Source: Burkholderiales bacterium
GTDB taxonomy: Bacteria; Pseudomonadota; Gammaproteobacteria; Burkholderiales; Casimicrobiaceae
Reading direction: 5' to 3'
Assembly: GCA_020852555.1 (NCBI GenBank)
Contig: JADZAQ010000006.1
Coordinates: forward strand, 1-36,369
DNA length: 36,369 bases
Every line of letters starts with the position of its first letter. Positions within the stretch are counted from its first letter, which is position 1. The notes under the pieces were generated by a model, which was not told the DNA's origin, did no database searches, and worked only from the letters and a program-made list of their open reading frames with translations. Below, piece by piece: positions 15,691-24,411 of this stretch. The position numbers were made by a program, and so were the translations under genes.

Positions 15691-16570
15691 GCGTTCGTGC
15701 TGCGGCGAGCGCGTCGCACAGACCCGCCACGCCATCGACGAACCGCGGCCCGGGCCGGTGCAGGAGATCGCCGTTGGCGACGAGCACGTTGCCGTCGCGC
15801 ACCGCCGGCAGGTCGGGCCAGCGCGACCATTCGGCGAGCCACGCCGGCCGCCCGCCGGCGTCGTCGGCGCCGATGATCACCTGGGGCGCCGCCGCGATCA
15901 CCGCCTCGAGGTTGACCTCGGGCGCCGGGAGCGCGAGATCGGCGAAGACGTTGCGACCGCCGCACAGCGCGATCGCCTCCGAGATGAGATGGCGCCCGCC
16001 CACGGTGTAGAGCGGCCGGTTCCAGATCTCGTAGAACACGCTCAGCGGCCGCGCGCCCGCGTACTTCGCCTTCAGGCCCGCGAGCCGCGTGCGCAAGGCC
16101 GCCGCCGCCTGCGCCGCCTGCGCCTCGGTGCCGGCCAGCACACCGAGCTTCTCGATGTCGCTCGCGATGCCGGCAATGCTGCGCGGATTCGAGAAGAACA
16201 CCGGAATCCCGAGGGCACGCAGCGCGGCGAGGTGCTGCGGTGCCGTGTACGGCCAAGCCACCACGAGGTCGGGCGAGAGCGCCACCACGTTCTCGAGGTC
16301 GATCATGGCGGCGTCGGCGACCCGCGGCAGGCGGCGCGCCTCGGGCGGATGGTCGCTGTGCGCGGCGACCGCGACGACCGCCGGTCCGGCTCCCGCGGCA
16401 AACAGCATTTCGGTGGCATGCGGCGCGAGGCTCACGATGCGCCGCGCGGGCCGCGCGAGCTCGAGCGCGGCGCCGTCGTCATCGACGACGCGGATCGGCC
16501 CGGCCGCAAGGCCGGCAGCGGCGGCGAGACAGGCGAGCGCAGCGACCAGCACCCGCGCGAGCGTACGCAT
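15677..16570 (-). CDS. btuF: Cobalamin-binding periplasmic protein BtuF
   Basis: A 297-residue periplasmic receptor of the helical-backbone (BtuF/FhuD) class that hands vitamin B12 to an ABC importer. A Sec signal peptide (MRTLARVLVAALACLAAAAG, cleavage near LAAG) is followed by RIVSLAPHATEMLFAAGAG, the usual first motif, then SDHPPEARRLPRV and the FYEIWNRPLYTVGG segment common in BtuF. The ATG at 16570 lies 2 bases after the btuB stop, so it belongs to the riboswitch-controlled btuB-btuF transcript. Heme- or siderophore-binding relatives have similar folds, but the riboswitch and B12-receptor neighbour support cobalamin. The permease and ATPase genes btuC and btuD are not adjacent; the next gene on this strand is greB. 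Confidence 0.88.
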   Translation of the reverse strand: MRTLARVLVAALACLAAAAGLAAGPIRVVDDDGAALELARPARRIVSLAPHATEMLFAAGAGPAVVAVAAHSDHPPEARRLPRVADAAMIDLENVVALSPDLVVAWPYTAPQHLAALRALGIPVFFSNPRSIAGIASDIEKLGVLAGTEAQAAQAAAALRTRLAGLKAKYAGARPLSVFYEIWNRPLYTVGGRHLISEAIALCGGRNVFADLALPAPEVNLEAVIAAAPQVIIGADDAGGRPAWLAEWSRWPDLPAVRDGNVLVANGDLLHRPGPRFVDGVAGLCDALAAARTRARP

Positions 16571-16572
16571 GG

Positions 16573-18408
16573 TCACGGCTGGTAGCGGACCCCCGCGAAG
16601 AACTGTGCGCCACCCGTCGCGTAGCCGGCGGCGAGTTCGTAGTTCTTGTCGAAGACGTTGTTGCCGCGGGCGAAGAGCGACCAGCCCTTGGCGACCACCC
16701 AGTCGAGCGTGACGTTGACGATCCCGTAACCGCCCATGCGCACGAGGTTCGCCGCGTCGTCGTAGCGCGCCGCCGAAGCGACGTATTCCACGCCGGCCTG
16801 CACGGGCCCCACCTGCTGGAGCACCTGCAACGCGCCGTGCTGCCGCGCGCGGCGCGGCAGCAGGTTGCCGGTGTGATCGTCCTTCGGATCCTGGAGGTCG
16901 AGCGAGGCCTTGACCCGCGTCTCGCGCCAGGTCCCGTCGAGGCCGGCCGTCACCCCCTTGAGCGTCGCCTTGTCGATGTTGTTCGGCAGGCACACGAAGT
17001 TGACATCGCACGCGAACACGATGAGGTCGTCGATCCGGTTGTAGTAGCCGACCGCGTGCATCGCGAGGCGCACGGCCCCCGCCGGCGGCGTCCAGTACAC
17101 CCCGACCTCGGTATTGCGCGCCTTCTCCGGAACGAGGTTCGGATTGGAGAAGAACGGGTAATAGAGGTCGTTGAACGACGGCGCCTTGAAGCCGGTGCTG
17201 TAGCCCGCGGTCAGCCGCCACGCGGGGTCGATGCGATATCCCGCGGTGGCACTGCCCGTCGTCTCGCCGCCGTACTGGTTCGAGCGGTCGTAGCGCAGGT
17301 TGCCCTGGAAGGCGAACGCGTCGTGGCGCAAGCGGTACACGCCGGTGAACGAATTGGTATTGCGGTCGGTGACCGCGAAGCCTTGGTCGGTCGCGAGACG
17401 CTCCTCGCGCCGCTCGGCGATCACCGCGAGCGCGCCCAGCGGCAGCGTGAAATCGTTCTGCCAGGCGTACTGCCGCTGCGTCGTCTTGAACGGGAAGTCG
17501 CCGAAGCCGGTCTGCGAGAGCGAGTCATCGCTGCCCGACCCGATGCTGACATTCGAGCTCCACCTGTCGGTGAGGCGATTGCGGCTTGCCACCGACCAGG
17601 CTTCGAGCGTGGTGATCGTGCGATCGTCGAAGCCGGGACCGCCGTCGTACTGCGCATTGAGGCGGTTGTAGAAATACTGGACCGCGACTTCCTGGTCCTG
17701 CGCCCAGGTGAGCACGCCGTTCGCGCTCGCATTCTGCCGGCGGTAGCCGTCGCGGTCGCCGTTGTAGCTGAAGTTCGCCGGATCGACGATCGCATTGAAG
17801 CCGTCGCTGCGCGTCCCGCCGAACTGGGCGCTGAAGGCAAGCGGTCCCATGCTGCCGCGCAGGCCGCCGTTGGCGCTGCGCGTCGCGTACGTGCCGTACC
17901 CGGCGCTGGCGTTGGCCGTCCAGGCACCGCCGTCCGCCTTGCGGGTGAAGATCTGGATCACCCCGCCGATCGCATCGGCGCCGTACAGGCTCGACGCCGG
18001 TCCACGCAGGATCTCGATGCGCTCGATCTGGTCGAGCGGAATCGCCTCCAGCGAGGTGGCGCCCACCGACGACGAGCCCACGCGCAAGCCGTCGACGAGG
18101 ACCAGCGTCTGTCCGCGGTTGGCGCCGCGCAGGAAGGCGCCGGAGGTCGAGCCCGGCCCGCCGTTCATGGTGATCTCGACACCGGGTTGCCGCTGCAGCA
18201 GCTCGGGCAGACTCTGCACACCGCTGCGCAGGATCTCGTCGTGGCCGATCACCGTGAGGTCGGCGAGGAGATCGGCGATCTGCTGTGGCGAGCGCGCCGC
18301 GGTGACCGCGACGGCGGGCAGCGTCGTGGGCGCGGGTGTCTGCGCGTGGACGATGAAAGGAAAAACGACCGCGATGACCGCGGCAAAGCGACGGGACGAC
18401 AGGGACAT
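16573..18408 (-). CDS. btuB: TonB-dependent vitamin B12 outer-membrane receptor BtuB
   Basis: A 611-residue TonB-dependent receptor matching BtuB in length (about 600). It has a signal peptide (MSLSSRRFAAVIAVVFPFIV, cleavage near HAQ) and a TonB-box-like PAVAVTAARSP. The plug domain contains GGPGSTSGAFLRGAN, LVDGLRV and IERIEILRGPASSLYGADAI. The long 22-strand barrel includes GFKAPSFNDLYYP and ends in a typical aromatic C-terminus (FAGVRYQP). The ATG at 18408 has GGAGG four bases upstream. A cobalamin riboswitch occupies its leader, so it should be off when intracellular cobalamin is high. It is the first gene of btuB-btuF. Confidence 0.95.
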   Translation of the reverse strand: MSLSSRRFAAVIAVVFPFIVHAQTPAPTTLPAVAVTAARSPQQIADLLADLTVIGHDEILRSGVQSLPELLQRQPGVEITMNGGPGSTSGAFLRGANRGQTLVLVDGLRVGSSSVGATSLEAIPLDQIERIEILRGPASSLYGADAIGGVIQIFTRKADGGAWTANASAGYGTYATRSANGGLRGSMGPLAFSAQFGGTRSDGFNAIVDPANFSYNGDRDGYRRQNASANGVLTWAQDQEVAVQYFYNRLNAQYDGGPGFDDRTITTLEAWSVASRNRLTDRWSSNVSIGSGSDDSLSQTGFGDFPFKTTQRQYAWQNDFTLPLGALAVIAERREERLATDQGFAVTDRNTNSFTGVYRLRHDAFAFQGNLRYDRSNQYGGETTGSATAGYRIDPAWRLTAGYSTGFKAPSFNDLYYPFFSNPNLVPEKARNTEVGVYWTPPAGAVRLAMHAVGYYNRIDDLIVFACDVNFVCLPNNIDKATLKGVTAGLDGTWRETRVKASLDLQDPKDDHTGNLLPRRARQHGALQVLQQVGPVQAGVEYVASAARYDDAANLVRMGGYGIVNVTLDWVVAKGWSLFARGNNVFDKNYELAAGYATGGAQFFAGVRYQP

Positions 18409-18422
18409 GAAGCCTCCGCGTG

Positions 18423-18442
18423 GCCGTGCATCCCCGCACGGC
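18423..18442 (-). promoter_or_regulatory. Hairpin just upstream of the btuB ribosome binding site
   Basis: A 7-bp perfect stem (GCCGTGC / GCACGGC) with a 6-base loop lies 5 bases 5' of the GGAGG of btuB on the minus strand. It sits between the riboswitch and the start codon, where an expression-platform stem would be. It might alternate with a longer structure that hides the ribosome binding site. Confidence 0.4.
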
Positions 18443-18489
18443 GATGGGTGTTGCCAGAAAGGCGGCACCGTTCGCGGACGAGCGACGAC

Positions 18490-18702
18490 GCCGAGTCGCG
18501 CAGGCCGGTCTCCGGGCTCGGCCATGTGGACGGCTCGCCTTCCCATCGCATGCGACGCGACAGTGGCGTGGAGAGCCGGCCTTCGAAGGCCTTACCGTTG
18601 CGGGGGCAGCCGCGGAATTCGCACCTGTGCTCGTGACGAGCCGGTGCGGCACCGCGTTCCCGTTTCACCCGTCGCGCTGAACGCCGCGACGAGCACCTGC
18701 AG
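18490..18702 (-). promoter_or_regulatory. Cobalamin riboswitch controlling btuB-btuF
   Basis: Minus-strand leader RNA carries the conserved adenosylcobalamin aptamer blocks in order: GGTGCTC and GGGTGAAACGGGAA near the 5' end; GTGCGAATTCCGCGGCTG directly followed by CCCCCGCAACGGTAA; the B12-box GCCACTG; GGGAAGGCGAGCCG; and AGCCCGGAGACC near the 3' end. The aptamer ends about 80 bases before the btuB ATG. Ligand binding normally represses downstream genes by hiding the ribosome binding site or terminating transcription. There is no obvious U-tract terminator here, so translational control is more likely. Edges are estimates. Confidence 0.95.
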
Positions 18703-18753
18703 GTGCCATTGTACGCGGTCATCCGGGACCGGTCGGAGCGCGCCGCCCTTCAC

Positions 18754-18762
18754 TGCTATAAT
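18754..18762 (+). promoter_or_regulatory. Extended -10 promoter of miaB
   Basis: TGC followed by a perfect TATAAT (18757-18762) forms an extended -10 element about 60 bases before the miaB start. No good -35 is seen at 16-18 bases, which is usual for extended -10 promoters. Confidence 0.7.
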
Positions 18763-18822
18763 TTGCGGCCCTTCGCCCCACCCAGGCCCCCTCGGCATCA
18801 GCGCCGCTCCGGGGAACGTGCC

Positions 18823-20157
18823 GTGCCCAAGAAGCTCTTCATCCGCACCTTCGGCTGCCAGATGAACGAGTACGATTCGGACCGCATGGCCGACGTGCTC
18901 AACGCCACCGACGGCCTCACGCTCACCGAGCGTCCCGAGGACGCCGACGTGATCCTCTTCAACACCTGCTCGGTGCGCGAGAAGGCGCAGGAGCGCGTGT
19001 TCCACGACTTGGGCCGCGTGCGTGGCTTGAAAGCGGGCCGGCCCGACCTCGTGATCGGCGTGGGCGGCTGCGTCGCCGCGCAGGAAGGCGCCGGCATCGT
19101 CGCGCGCGCGCCGTACGTCGACGTCGTGTTCGGCCCGCAGACGCTGCACCGGCTTCCCGAGCTCATCGCGCGACGCCGCGCGACCGGCAAGCCGCAGGTC
19201 GACGTGAGCTTCCCCGAGATCGAGAAATTCGATCACCTGCCGCCGCCGTCGGTCACCGGTGCGACCGCGTTCGTATCGATCATGGAAGGCTGCAGCAAAT
19301 ACTGCACGTTCTGCGTCGTGCCGTACACGCGTGGCGAAGAGGTATCGCGGCCATTCGACGACGTGCTCACCGACGTCGCCGACCTGGCCGACCAGGGTGT
19401 CCTGGAAGTGACGCTCCTCGGCCAGAACGTCAACGCCTACCGCGGGCGCATGGGTGGCCCCGGATCGAGCGAGATCGCCGATTTCGCGACGCTCCTCGAG
19501 TACGTCGCCGCGATCCCCGGGATCGAACGCATCCGCTACACGACGTCGCATCCGCGCGAGATGACGCCGCGGTTGATCGCCGCGCACGGCACGCTGCCCA
19601 AGCTCGCGAGCCAACTCCACCTGCCGGTGCAATCGGGATCGGATCGAGTGCTCGCCGCGATGAAGCGCGGCTATACGGCGCTCGAATACAAGTCGATCGT
19701 GCGCCGCCTGCGCGCGGCGCGCGCCGACCTCTCGCTCACCTCGGACTTCATCGTCGGCTTCCCCGGCGAGACCGACGCCGATTTCGCGCTCACGCTGCAA
19801 CTCGTCGAGGACGTGGGCTTCGACGGCGCCTTCAGCTTCGCCTACAGCAGCCGCCCGGGAACGCCGGCGGCCGACCTGCCCGACCAGGTGCCGCCCGACG
19901 TGCGCCAGGCGCGCCTCGCCCACTTGCAGGCGCTGCTCGAGACGCAGTACCGCACCTACAGCGCCGCCATGGTGGGCAGCCGGCAGCGCGTGCTGGTCAC
20001 CGGCCCTGCGGCGCGCAACCCGAACGAGCTTGCCGCCCGCACCGCGAACAATCGGGTCGTCAACTTTGCGGGTGACGCGTCCTTGATCGATACCTACGCC
20101 GATGTCACGATCACCACCGCGCTGCCGCACTCGCTGCGGGGAGAACTCGTTGCCTGA
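18823..20157 (+). CDS. miaB: tRNA-2-methylthio-N6-dimethylallyladenosine synthase MiaB
   Basis: Radical-SAM methylthiotransferase that converts i6A37 to ms2i6A37 in tRNAs reading UNN codons. The 444-residue protein has all three regions. The N-terminal MTTase cluster ligands are Cys12 (FGCQMN), Cys49 (NTCSVREKA) and Cys83 (GGCVAAQE). The radical SAM triad is Cys157, Cys161 and Cys164 (CSKYCTFC, then VVPYTRG). A C-terminal TRAM domain ends near the stop. The start is GTG 18823, preceded by GGGGAA; the frame stays open further upstream but the extension has no family resemblance. In many relatives miaB precedes phoH-ybeY-corC-lnt; here a metalloprotease gene intervenes. Confidence 0.96.
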   Translation: MPKKLFIRTFGCQMNEYDSDRMADVLNATDGLTLTERPEDADVILFNTCSVREKAQERVFHDLGRVRGLKAGRPDLVIGVGGCVAAQEGAGIVARAPYVDVVFGPQTLHRLPELIARRRATGKPQVDVSFPEIEKFDHLPPPSVTGATAFVSIMEGCSKYCTFCVVPYTRGEEVSRPFDDVLTDVADLADQGVLEVTLLGQNVNAYRGRMGGPGSSEIADFATLLEYVAAIPGIERIRYTTSHPREMTPRLIAAHGTLPKLASQLHLPVQSGSDRVLAAMKRGYTALEYKSIVRRLRAARADLSLTSDFIVGFPGETDADFALTLQLVEDVGFDGAFSFAYSSRPGTPAADLPDQVPPDVRQARLAHLQALLETQYRTYSAAMVGSRQRVLVTGPAARNPNELAARTANNRVVNFAGDASLIDTYADVTITTALPHSLRGELVA

Positions 20158-20192
20158 CGCGCGGCGCGGTCCGCGTCGGGTGCAGGCCGCGG

Positions 20193-20212
20193 CGGTCGGA
20201 CTCCCCCGACCG
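20193..20212 (+). terminator. Possible hairpin 3' of miaB
   Basis: A 7-bp perfect stem (CGGTCGG / CCGACCG) with a 6-base loop lies 35 bases after the miaB stop and 50 before the next gene. There is no T-run. It is a weak candidate for separating miaB from the metalloprotease gene. Confidence 0.3.
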
Positions 20213-20261
20213 GGATGAGGCCACGCGTGCGGGGTGCCGCGATGGGCAGCAACACGAAAAC

Positions 20262-22922
20262 ATGCGCATGAGATCGACATGGCCTCTGGCGGCCCTCGCG
20301 GCGCTCGCCGTGCTCGCCGGCTGTGCGAGCGCACCATCCGCACCGGCCGGTGCGGCGAGCGCCACCCCGCCACCCGCCGCCGCCCCAAACCCGAGCCATC
20401 TGCGGGCCTTCGCCGACGTGAGCCGCGACGCCAGAGAGTCGCCCGGACTCTTCCGCGTGTGGCAGCGCGACGATCGCGTCTACCTCGAGCTCGAACCCGA
20501 GCAGTTCGACCAGCCGTTCTTCTTCTCCACCAACCTCGACCAGGGTTTGGGCGAGCACCGCTTCCTGGGCGGGCTGATGGCGAGCAGCCAGACGCGCCGC
20601 TTCGGCGGGCCGCTCATCGTGACCTTCCGCCGCATCGGCAGCAACGTGCAGCTCGTGGCGCGCAACGTCCGCTTCACGGCGCAGCCGGGAACGCCGGAGG
20701 CGCGCGGCGTGGCCGATGCCTTCTCCGACAGCCTGCTCGCGACCGCGCCGATCGTGTCGCAGCCGCATCCGGAGCGCAAGTCGGTCCTGATCGACGCCAA
20801 CGCGCTCTTCCTCGCCGACCTGCCCGGTGCCGCGCCGCGGCTCGAGTTCGCGTACCGGCAGCCGTACGTCTTCGATGCGCGCAACTCGTCGTTTCGCACC
20901 GTGACGAGCGAGGCCGATTTCGCGTCGTTCGTCGTCTCCGCGCACTACGCGCTGGCCCGCGTGACGCTGCCGCAGCCGGGCGCCGCACCGGGTCCCGAAC
21001 CGCCGTCGACGCTGCCGGACATGCGCAGCCTCTTCCTGGGCTTCCACTACTCGCTCGCCAAGCTCCCCGACACGCCGATGCGCCCGCGCGTCGCCGATGC
21101 GCGCGTCGGCCATTTCACCACCGACGTGTTCGACTTCACGACCGACGAGCGCCGCGTGCCGATCGTCCATTACGTGAATCGCTGGCGCCTCGAGAAGAAG
21201 GACCCGACCGCCGCCGTCTCGGAACCCAAGCAGCCGATCGTGTACTGGATCGATCGCAACGTTCCGCGACAATACCGCGACGCCATCCGCGACGGCGTCC
21301 TCGAGTGGAACAAGGCGTTCGCGCGAATCGGCTACGCGAATGCGATCCGCGTCGAGATCCAGCCCGACGATGCGCCGTTCAACACCTCCGACGTACGCCA
21401 CGCCTCGATCCGCTGGATCGCCACCGCGCGCAGCTCGTTCGCGGCGATCGGTCCCCGGGTGGTCGATCCGCGCAGCGGCGAGATCCTCGATGCCGACATC
21501 GCCATCGATGCCACCGCGTTTCGCCTCCACAAGGCACAGGTCGCCGAGACGATCCCACGGCCGGTGGCGCGTGCGGCGTACGGCGACGATGCGGCCTGCA
21601 ACTACGCGGCGGAAGCCGTCGAGGACGAGGGCTTCGCGCTCGCTCTCCTCGAGGCGCGCGGCACCTTGATGCTCGACGGGCCGCAGGCCGAGGCCTTCAT
21701 CCGGGGTCATTTGAAGGAAGTGGCGATGCACGAGGTCGGGCATACGCTGGGTCTCACGCACAACTTCCGTGCGTCGACCGCGTACACCGCGGCGCAACTC
21801 GGCGACCCCGAGTTCACTCGCGAGCACGGCATCGCCGGCTCGGTGATGGAGTACAACGCGGTGAACCTCGCGGTGCGCGGCGAGCGCCAGGGCGAGTACC
21901 ACATGTCGACGCTAGGGCCCTACGACTACTGGGCGATCGAGTATGCGTACCGCGACCTTGCACCCGACGAGGAAGCGGCAGCGCTCGCGCGCATCGCGAG
22001 TCGCAGCAGCGCGCCCGAGCTCGCCTTCATGGCCGACGATGCGCTGTTCGTGAGCGGCCTCGACCCGCAGGTGAACACCTTCGACCTGGGCGATGATCCG
22101 CTGGCCTACGCCACCCGCCAGCTCGAGCTCAGCCACGAGCTGTGGCAGCTCACCGCGCGCCGCTCGCTGCGGCCCGACGAGAGCTACGCGGTCCTGCGCC
22201 GCAACTTCGATCGCGGCCTGGTGCGCATGCACCGGAGCGCGGTCCACGCCGCCAAGTACATCGGCGGCCTCACGCTGCGCACCGATCATGCCGGCAGTGG
22301 GCGGGCGCCGCTCGAACCCGTACCCGTCGCCAAGCAGCGGGCCGCGCTCGACCTTCTCGCGACCACGATCTTCGCCGCCGACGGCTTCGCCTTTCCGCCG
22401 GTGTTCCTGTCGCGACTCGCGGTCAACGATACCGATATCGACGATGCACAGGCGCTGGGCCGCGGCACGCCGACGATCGACGTGGCGATCGACCAGAAGG
22501 TATTGGAGTTGCAGCGGGCGGTGCTGGGGCCGTTGCTCGGCCCGGACGTCGCGCAGCGGCTGCAGAACAACGAGCTCAAGGTCGGTGCGCGCTCGCAGGC
22601 GCTGACGGTCGCCGAGTTGTACGCGACGTTGCACCGTGCGATCTTCAGCGAGATCCCCTCCGGAGGTGACGTGCCGCTCCTGCGCCGCAATCTGCAGCGC
22701 GAGTACGTCTCGAGGATAGCGTTCGTGCTCGTGCGCCCGGCCGCGACCATGCCCGCCGACGCGCGCGCCCTGCTGCGCGCCGACGCCGTCGCGCTGCGCG
22801 CCGAGCTCGCCGCCGCCGGCAGGCGGCGCGGCCTGTCGGTGGAGACGCGGGCGCACCTCGCGGAGAGCGTCGCCACGCTCGACGAGGCGCTGCGCGCACC
22901 GCTGCTGCGCCAGGCGCTGTGA
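20262..22922 (+). CDS. Zinc-dependent metalloprotease lipoprotein (DUF5117/DUF5118/DUF4953 type)
   Basis: An 886-residue putative secreted or periplasmic metallopeptidase. The N-terminus is a lipoprotein signal (MRMRSTWPLA, hydrophobic core, lipobox LAGC with Cys at about 22) followed by a Pro/Ala-rich linker. The N-terminal domain has the EQFDQPFFFSTNLDQGLGE region typical of DUF5117 proteins. The middle contains PIVYWIDRNVPRQYRDAIRD and VLEWNKAFARIGY. The active site is HEVGHTLGLTH at residues 490-500, the extended zinc motif HExxHxxGxxH of the metzincin-like clan, followed by NFRAS. The C-terminal third resembles the DUF4953 region. Substrate and role are unknown. It lies between miaB and phoH; phoH begins within or a few bases after its stop, so co-transcription with that operon is likely. 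Confidence 0.88.
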   Translation: MRMRSTWPLAALAALAVLAGCASAPSAPAGAASATPPPAAAPNPSHLRAFADVSRDARESPGLFRVWQRDDRVYLELEPEQFDQPFFFSTNLDQGLGEHRFLGGLMASSQTRRFGGPLIVTFRRIGSNVQLVARNVRFTAQPGTPEARGVADAFSDSLLATAPIVSQPHPERKSVLIDANALFLADLPGAAPRLEFAYRQPYVFDARNSSFRTVTSEADFASFVVSAHYALARVTLPQPGAAPGPEPPSTLPDMRSLFLGFHYSLAKLPDTPMRPRVADARVGHFTTDVFDFTTDERRVPIVHYVNRWRLEKKDPTAAVSEPKQPIVYWIDRNVPRQYRDAIRDGVLEWNKAFARIGYANAIRVEIQPDDAPFNTSDVRHASIRWIATARSSFAAIGPRVVDPRSGEILDADIAIDATAFRLHKAQVAETIPRPVARAAYGDDAACNYAAEAVEDEGFALALLEARGTLMLDGPQAEAFIRGHLKEVAMHEVGHTLGLTHNFRASTAYTAAQLGDPEFTREHGIAGSVMEYNAVNLAVRGERQGEYHMSTLGPYDYWAIEYAYRDLAPDEEAAALARIASRSSAPELAFMADDALFVSGLDPQVNTFDLGDDPLAYATRQLELSHELWQLTARRSLRPDESYAVLRRNFDRGLVRMHRSAVHAAKYIGGLTLRTDHAGSGRAPLEPVPVAKQRAALDLLATTIFAADGFAFPPVFLSRLAVNDTDIDDAQALGRGTPTIDVAIDQKVLELQRAVLGPLLGPDVAQRLQNNELKVGARSQALTVAELYATLHRAIFSEIPSGGDVPLLRRNLQREYVSRIAFVLVRPAATMPADARALLRADAVALRAELAAAGRRRGLSVETRAHLAESVATLDEALRAPLLRQAL

Positions 22923-22927
22923 CGGCC

Positions 22928-23917
22928 ATGACCTCCCGCCGCCCGCCCCTCACCCTCGCGCTCGCGCCGCTCGACAACCGGGCACTCGCCAACCTGACCG
23001 GTCCGCTCGACGTCAACCTGCGCCAGATCGAGGCCGCGCTCGACGTCGCGATCACCCGCCGTGGCGGCAGCTTCGCGATCGACGGCGAACCCGCGCAGGC
23101 GACGCGCGCCGCACGCGCGCTCGAGCATTTCTACGCCGCCGCCGAGAAGCCGCTGTCGGTGGAGGACATCCAGCTCGGCCTCGTCGAGGTCACCAATCGT
23201 CGGCCCACCCCGCCGCTCGATGCCGACGGCGCGCCGGTGCTGCACACGCGCCGCCCCGACCTGCACGGGCGCACTCCGAACCAGGTGGCGTACCTCAAGG
23301 ACATCACGACGCACGACATCACCTTCGGCATCGGACCCGCCGGCACCGGCAAGACGTACCTCGCGGTGGCCTGCGCGGTCGACGCGCTCGAGCGCGACGC
23401 CGTGAAGCGGATCGTCCTCGTCCGCCCGGCGGTCGAGGCCGGCGAGCGTCTGGGCTTCCTGCCGGGCGACCTCGCGCAGAAAGTCGACCCGTACCTGCGT
23501 CCGCTCTATGATGCACTGTACGACCTCATGGGTTTCGACAAGGTGGCGAAGCTCTTCGAGCGCACGACGATCGAGGTCGCGCCGCTCGCCTACATGCGCG
23601 GGCGCACGCTCAACCATTCCTTCATCATCCTCGACGAGGCGCAGAACACGACTCCCGAGCAGATGAAGATGTTCCTCACCCGCATCGGCTTCGGCACCAA
23701 GGCCGTCGTCACCGGCGACGTCACGCAGATCGACCTCGGCAAGGGTCAGAAGAGCGGGCTCGTCGAGTCGGCGCGCGTCCTGGCTGGCGTGCGCGGCCTC
23801 GCCTTCCGGCACTTCACGAGCGCCGACGTCGTGCGCCATCCGCTCGTGCAGAAGATCATCGACGCCTACGACCGCGATATCGCCCGCCGCGCCGCGCGCA
23901 CCCCGCCGGCGACGTGA
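22928..23917 (+). CDS. phoH: PhoH-like ATPase (YbeZ)
   Basis: A 329-residue PhoH/YbeZ-type P-loop ATPase linked in many bacteria to RNA metabolism and to the YbeY endonuclease. Walker A is GPAGTGKT (136-143), Walker B is FIILDEAQN around 226, and sensor-like TGDVTQIDL follows. The N-terminal domain is the usual KH-like unit (VNLRQIEAALDVAITRRGG). The ATG at 22928 is used; a GTG at 22919 overlapping the previous stop would add three residues. Its TGA overlaps the ybeY GTG start (GTGA), so the pair is translationally coupled. It is first in phoH-ybeY-corC-lnt. Confidence 0.94.
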   Translation: MTSRRPPLTLALAPLDNRALANLTGPLDVNLRQIEAALDVAITRRGGSFAIDGEPAQATRAARALEHFYAAAEKPLSVEDIQLGLVEVTNRRPTPPLDADGAPVLHTRRPDLHGRTPNQVAYLKDITTHDITFGIGPAGTGKTYLAVACAVDALERDAVKRIVLVRPAVEAGERLGFLPGDLAQKVDPYLRPLYDALYDLMGFDKVAKLFERTTIEVAPLAYMRGRTLNHSFIILDEAQNTTPEQMKMFLTRIGFGTKAVVTGDVTQIDLGKGQKSGLVESARVLAGVRGLAFRHFTSADVVRHPLVQKIIDAYDRDIARRAARTPPAT

Positions 23918-24411
23918 GCGCCGCGACCACACGCCGCGCCCGCGCCGTGAAGCGGGCACCCGCACTCTCGCTGTCGGTGCAGTACGCGAGCAATGCGCCG
24001 GACCTGCCGACCCGCGTGCAGGTGCGGCGCTGGGTGCGCGCCGCGCTCGACGCCGATGCGGTGGTGACGGTGCGCTTCGTCGACGCCATCGAGGGACGGG
24101 CGCTCAACGCGGAATTCCGCGGCAAGGACTACCCGACCAACGTGCTGACCTTCGTGTACGATGATGATGCTCCGCGTGCCGGCGATGTCGTCCTGTGCGC
24201 GCCCATCGTGCAGCGGGAAGCGCAAGCGCAGGACAAGCCGCTGGCGGCGCATTACGCGCATCTCGTCGTTCACGGCATGTTGCACCTGCAAGGCTTCGAC
24301 CACGAGCGTGCCGCCGATGCGGCAGTGATGGAAGCGCGCGAAGTCGCGATCCTCGACCGCATCGGCGTGGCTGACCCGTACCTACCCTGCGCCCCCCATG
24401 ACCGAAGGTGA
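23914..24411 (+). CDS. ybeY: Endoribonuclease YbeY
   Basis: A 165-residue metal-dependent single-strand RNase involved in 16S rRNA 3'-end maturation and ribosome quality control. The zinc site is HGMLHLQGFDH, with His120, His124 and His130 in the H3xH5xH pattern. Upstream elements NAEFRGKDYPTNVLTFVYDD match the family core. The start is GTG 23914, overlapping the phoH stop. An Arg/Lys-rich stretch of about 15 residues precedes the canonical domain. The 3' end overlaps corC by 14 bases, indicating tight translational coupling. Confidence 0.94.
   Translation: MSAATTRRARAVKRAPALSLSVQYASNAPDLPTRVQVRRWVRAALDADAVVTVRFVDAIEGRALNAEFRGKDYPTNVLTFVYDDDAPRAGDVVLCAPIVQREAQAQDKPLAAHYAHLVVHGMLHLQGFDHERAADAAVMEAREVAILDRIGVADPYLPCAPHDRR

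Noticed and set aside
16571-17221. Extended N-terminus for btuF reaching into btuB
   Set aside because: The extension is a shadow of btuB. A signal peptide begins exactly at ATG 16570.
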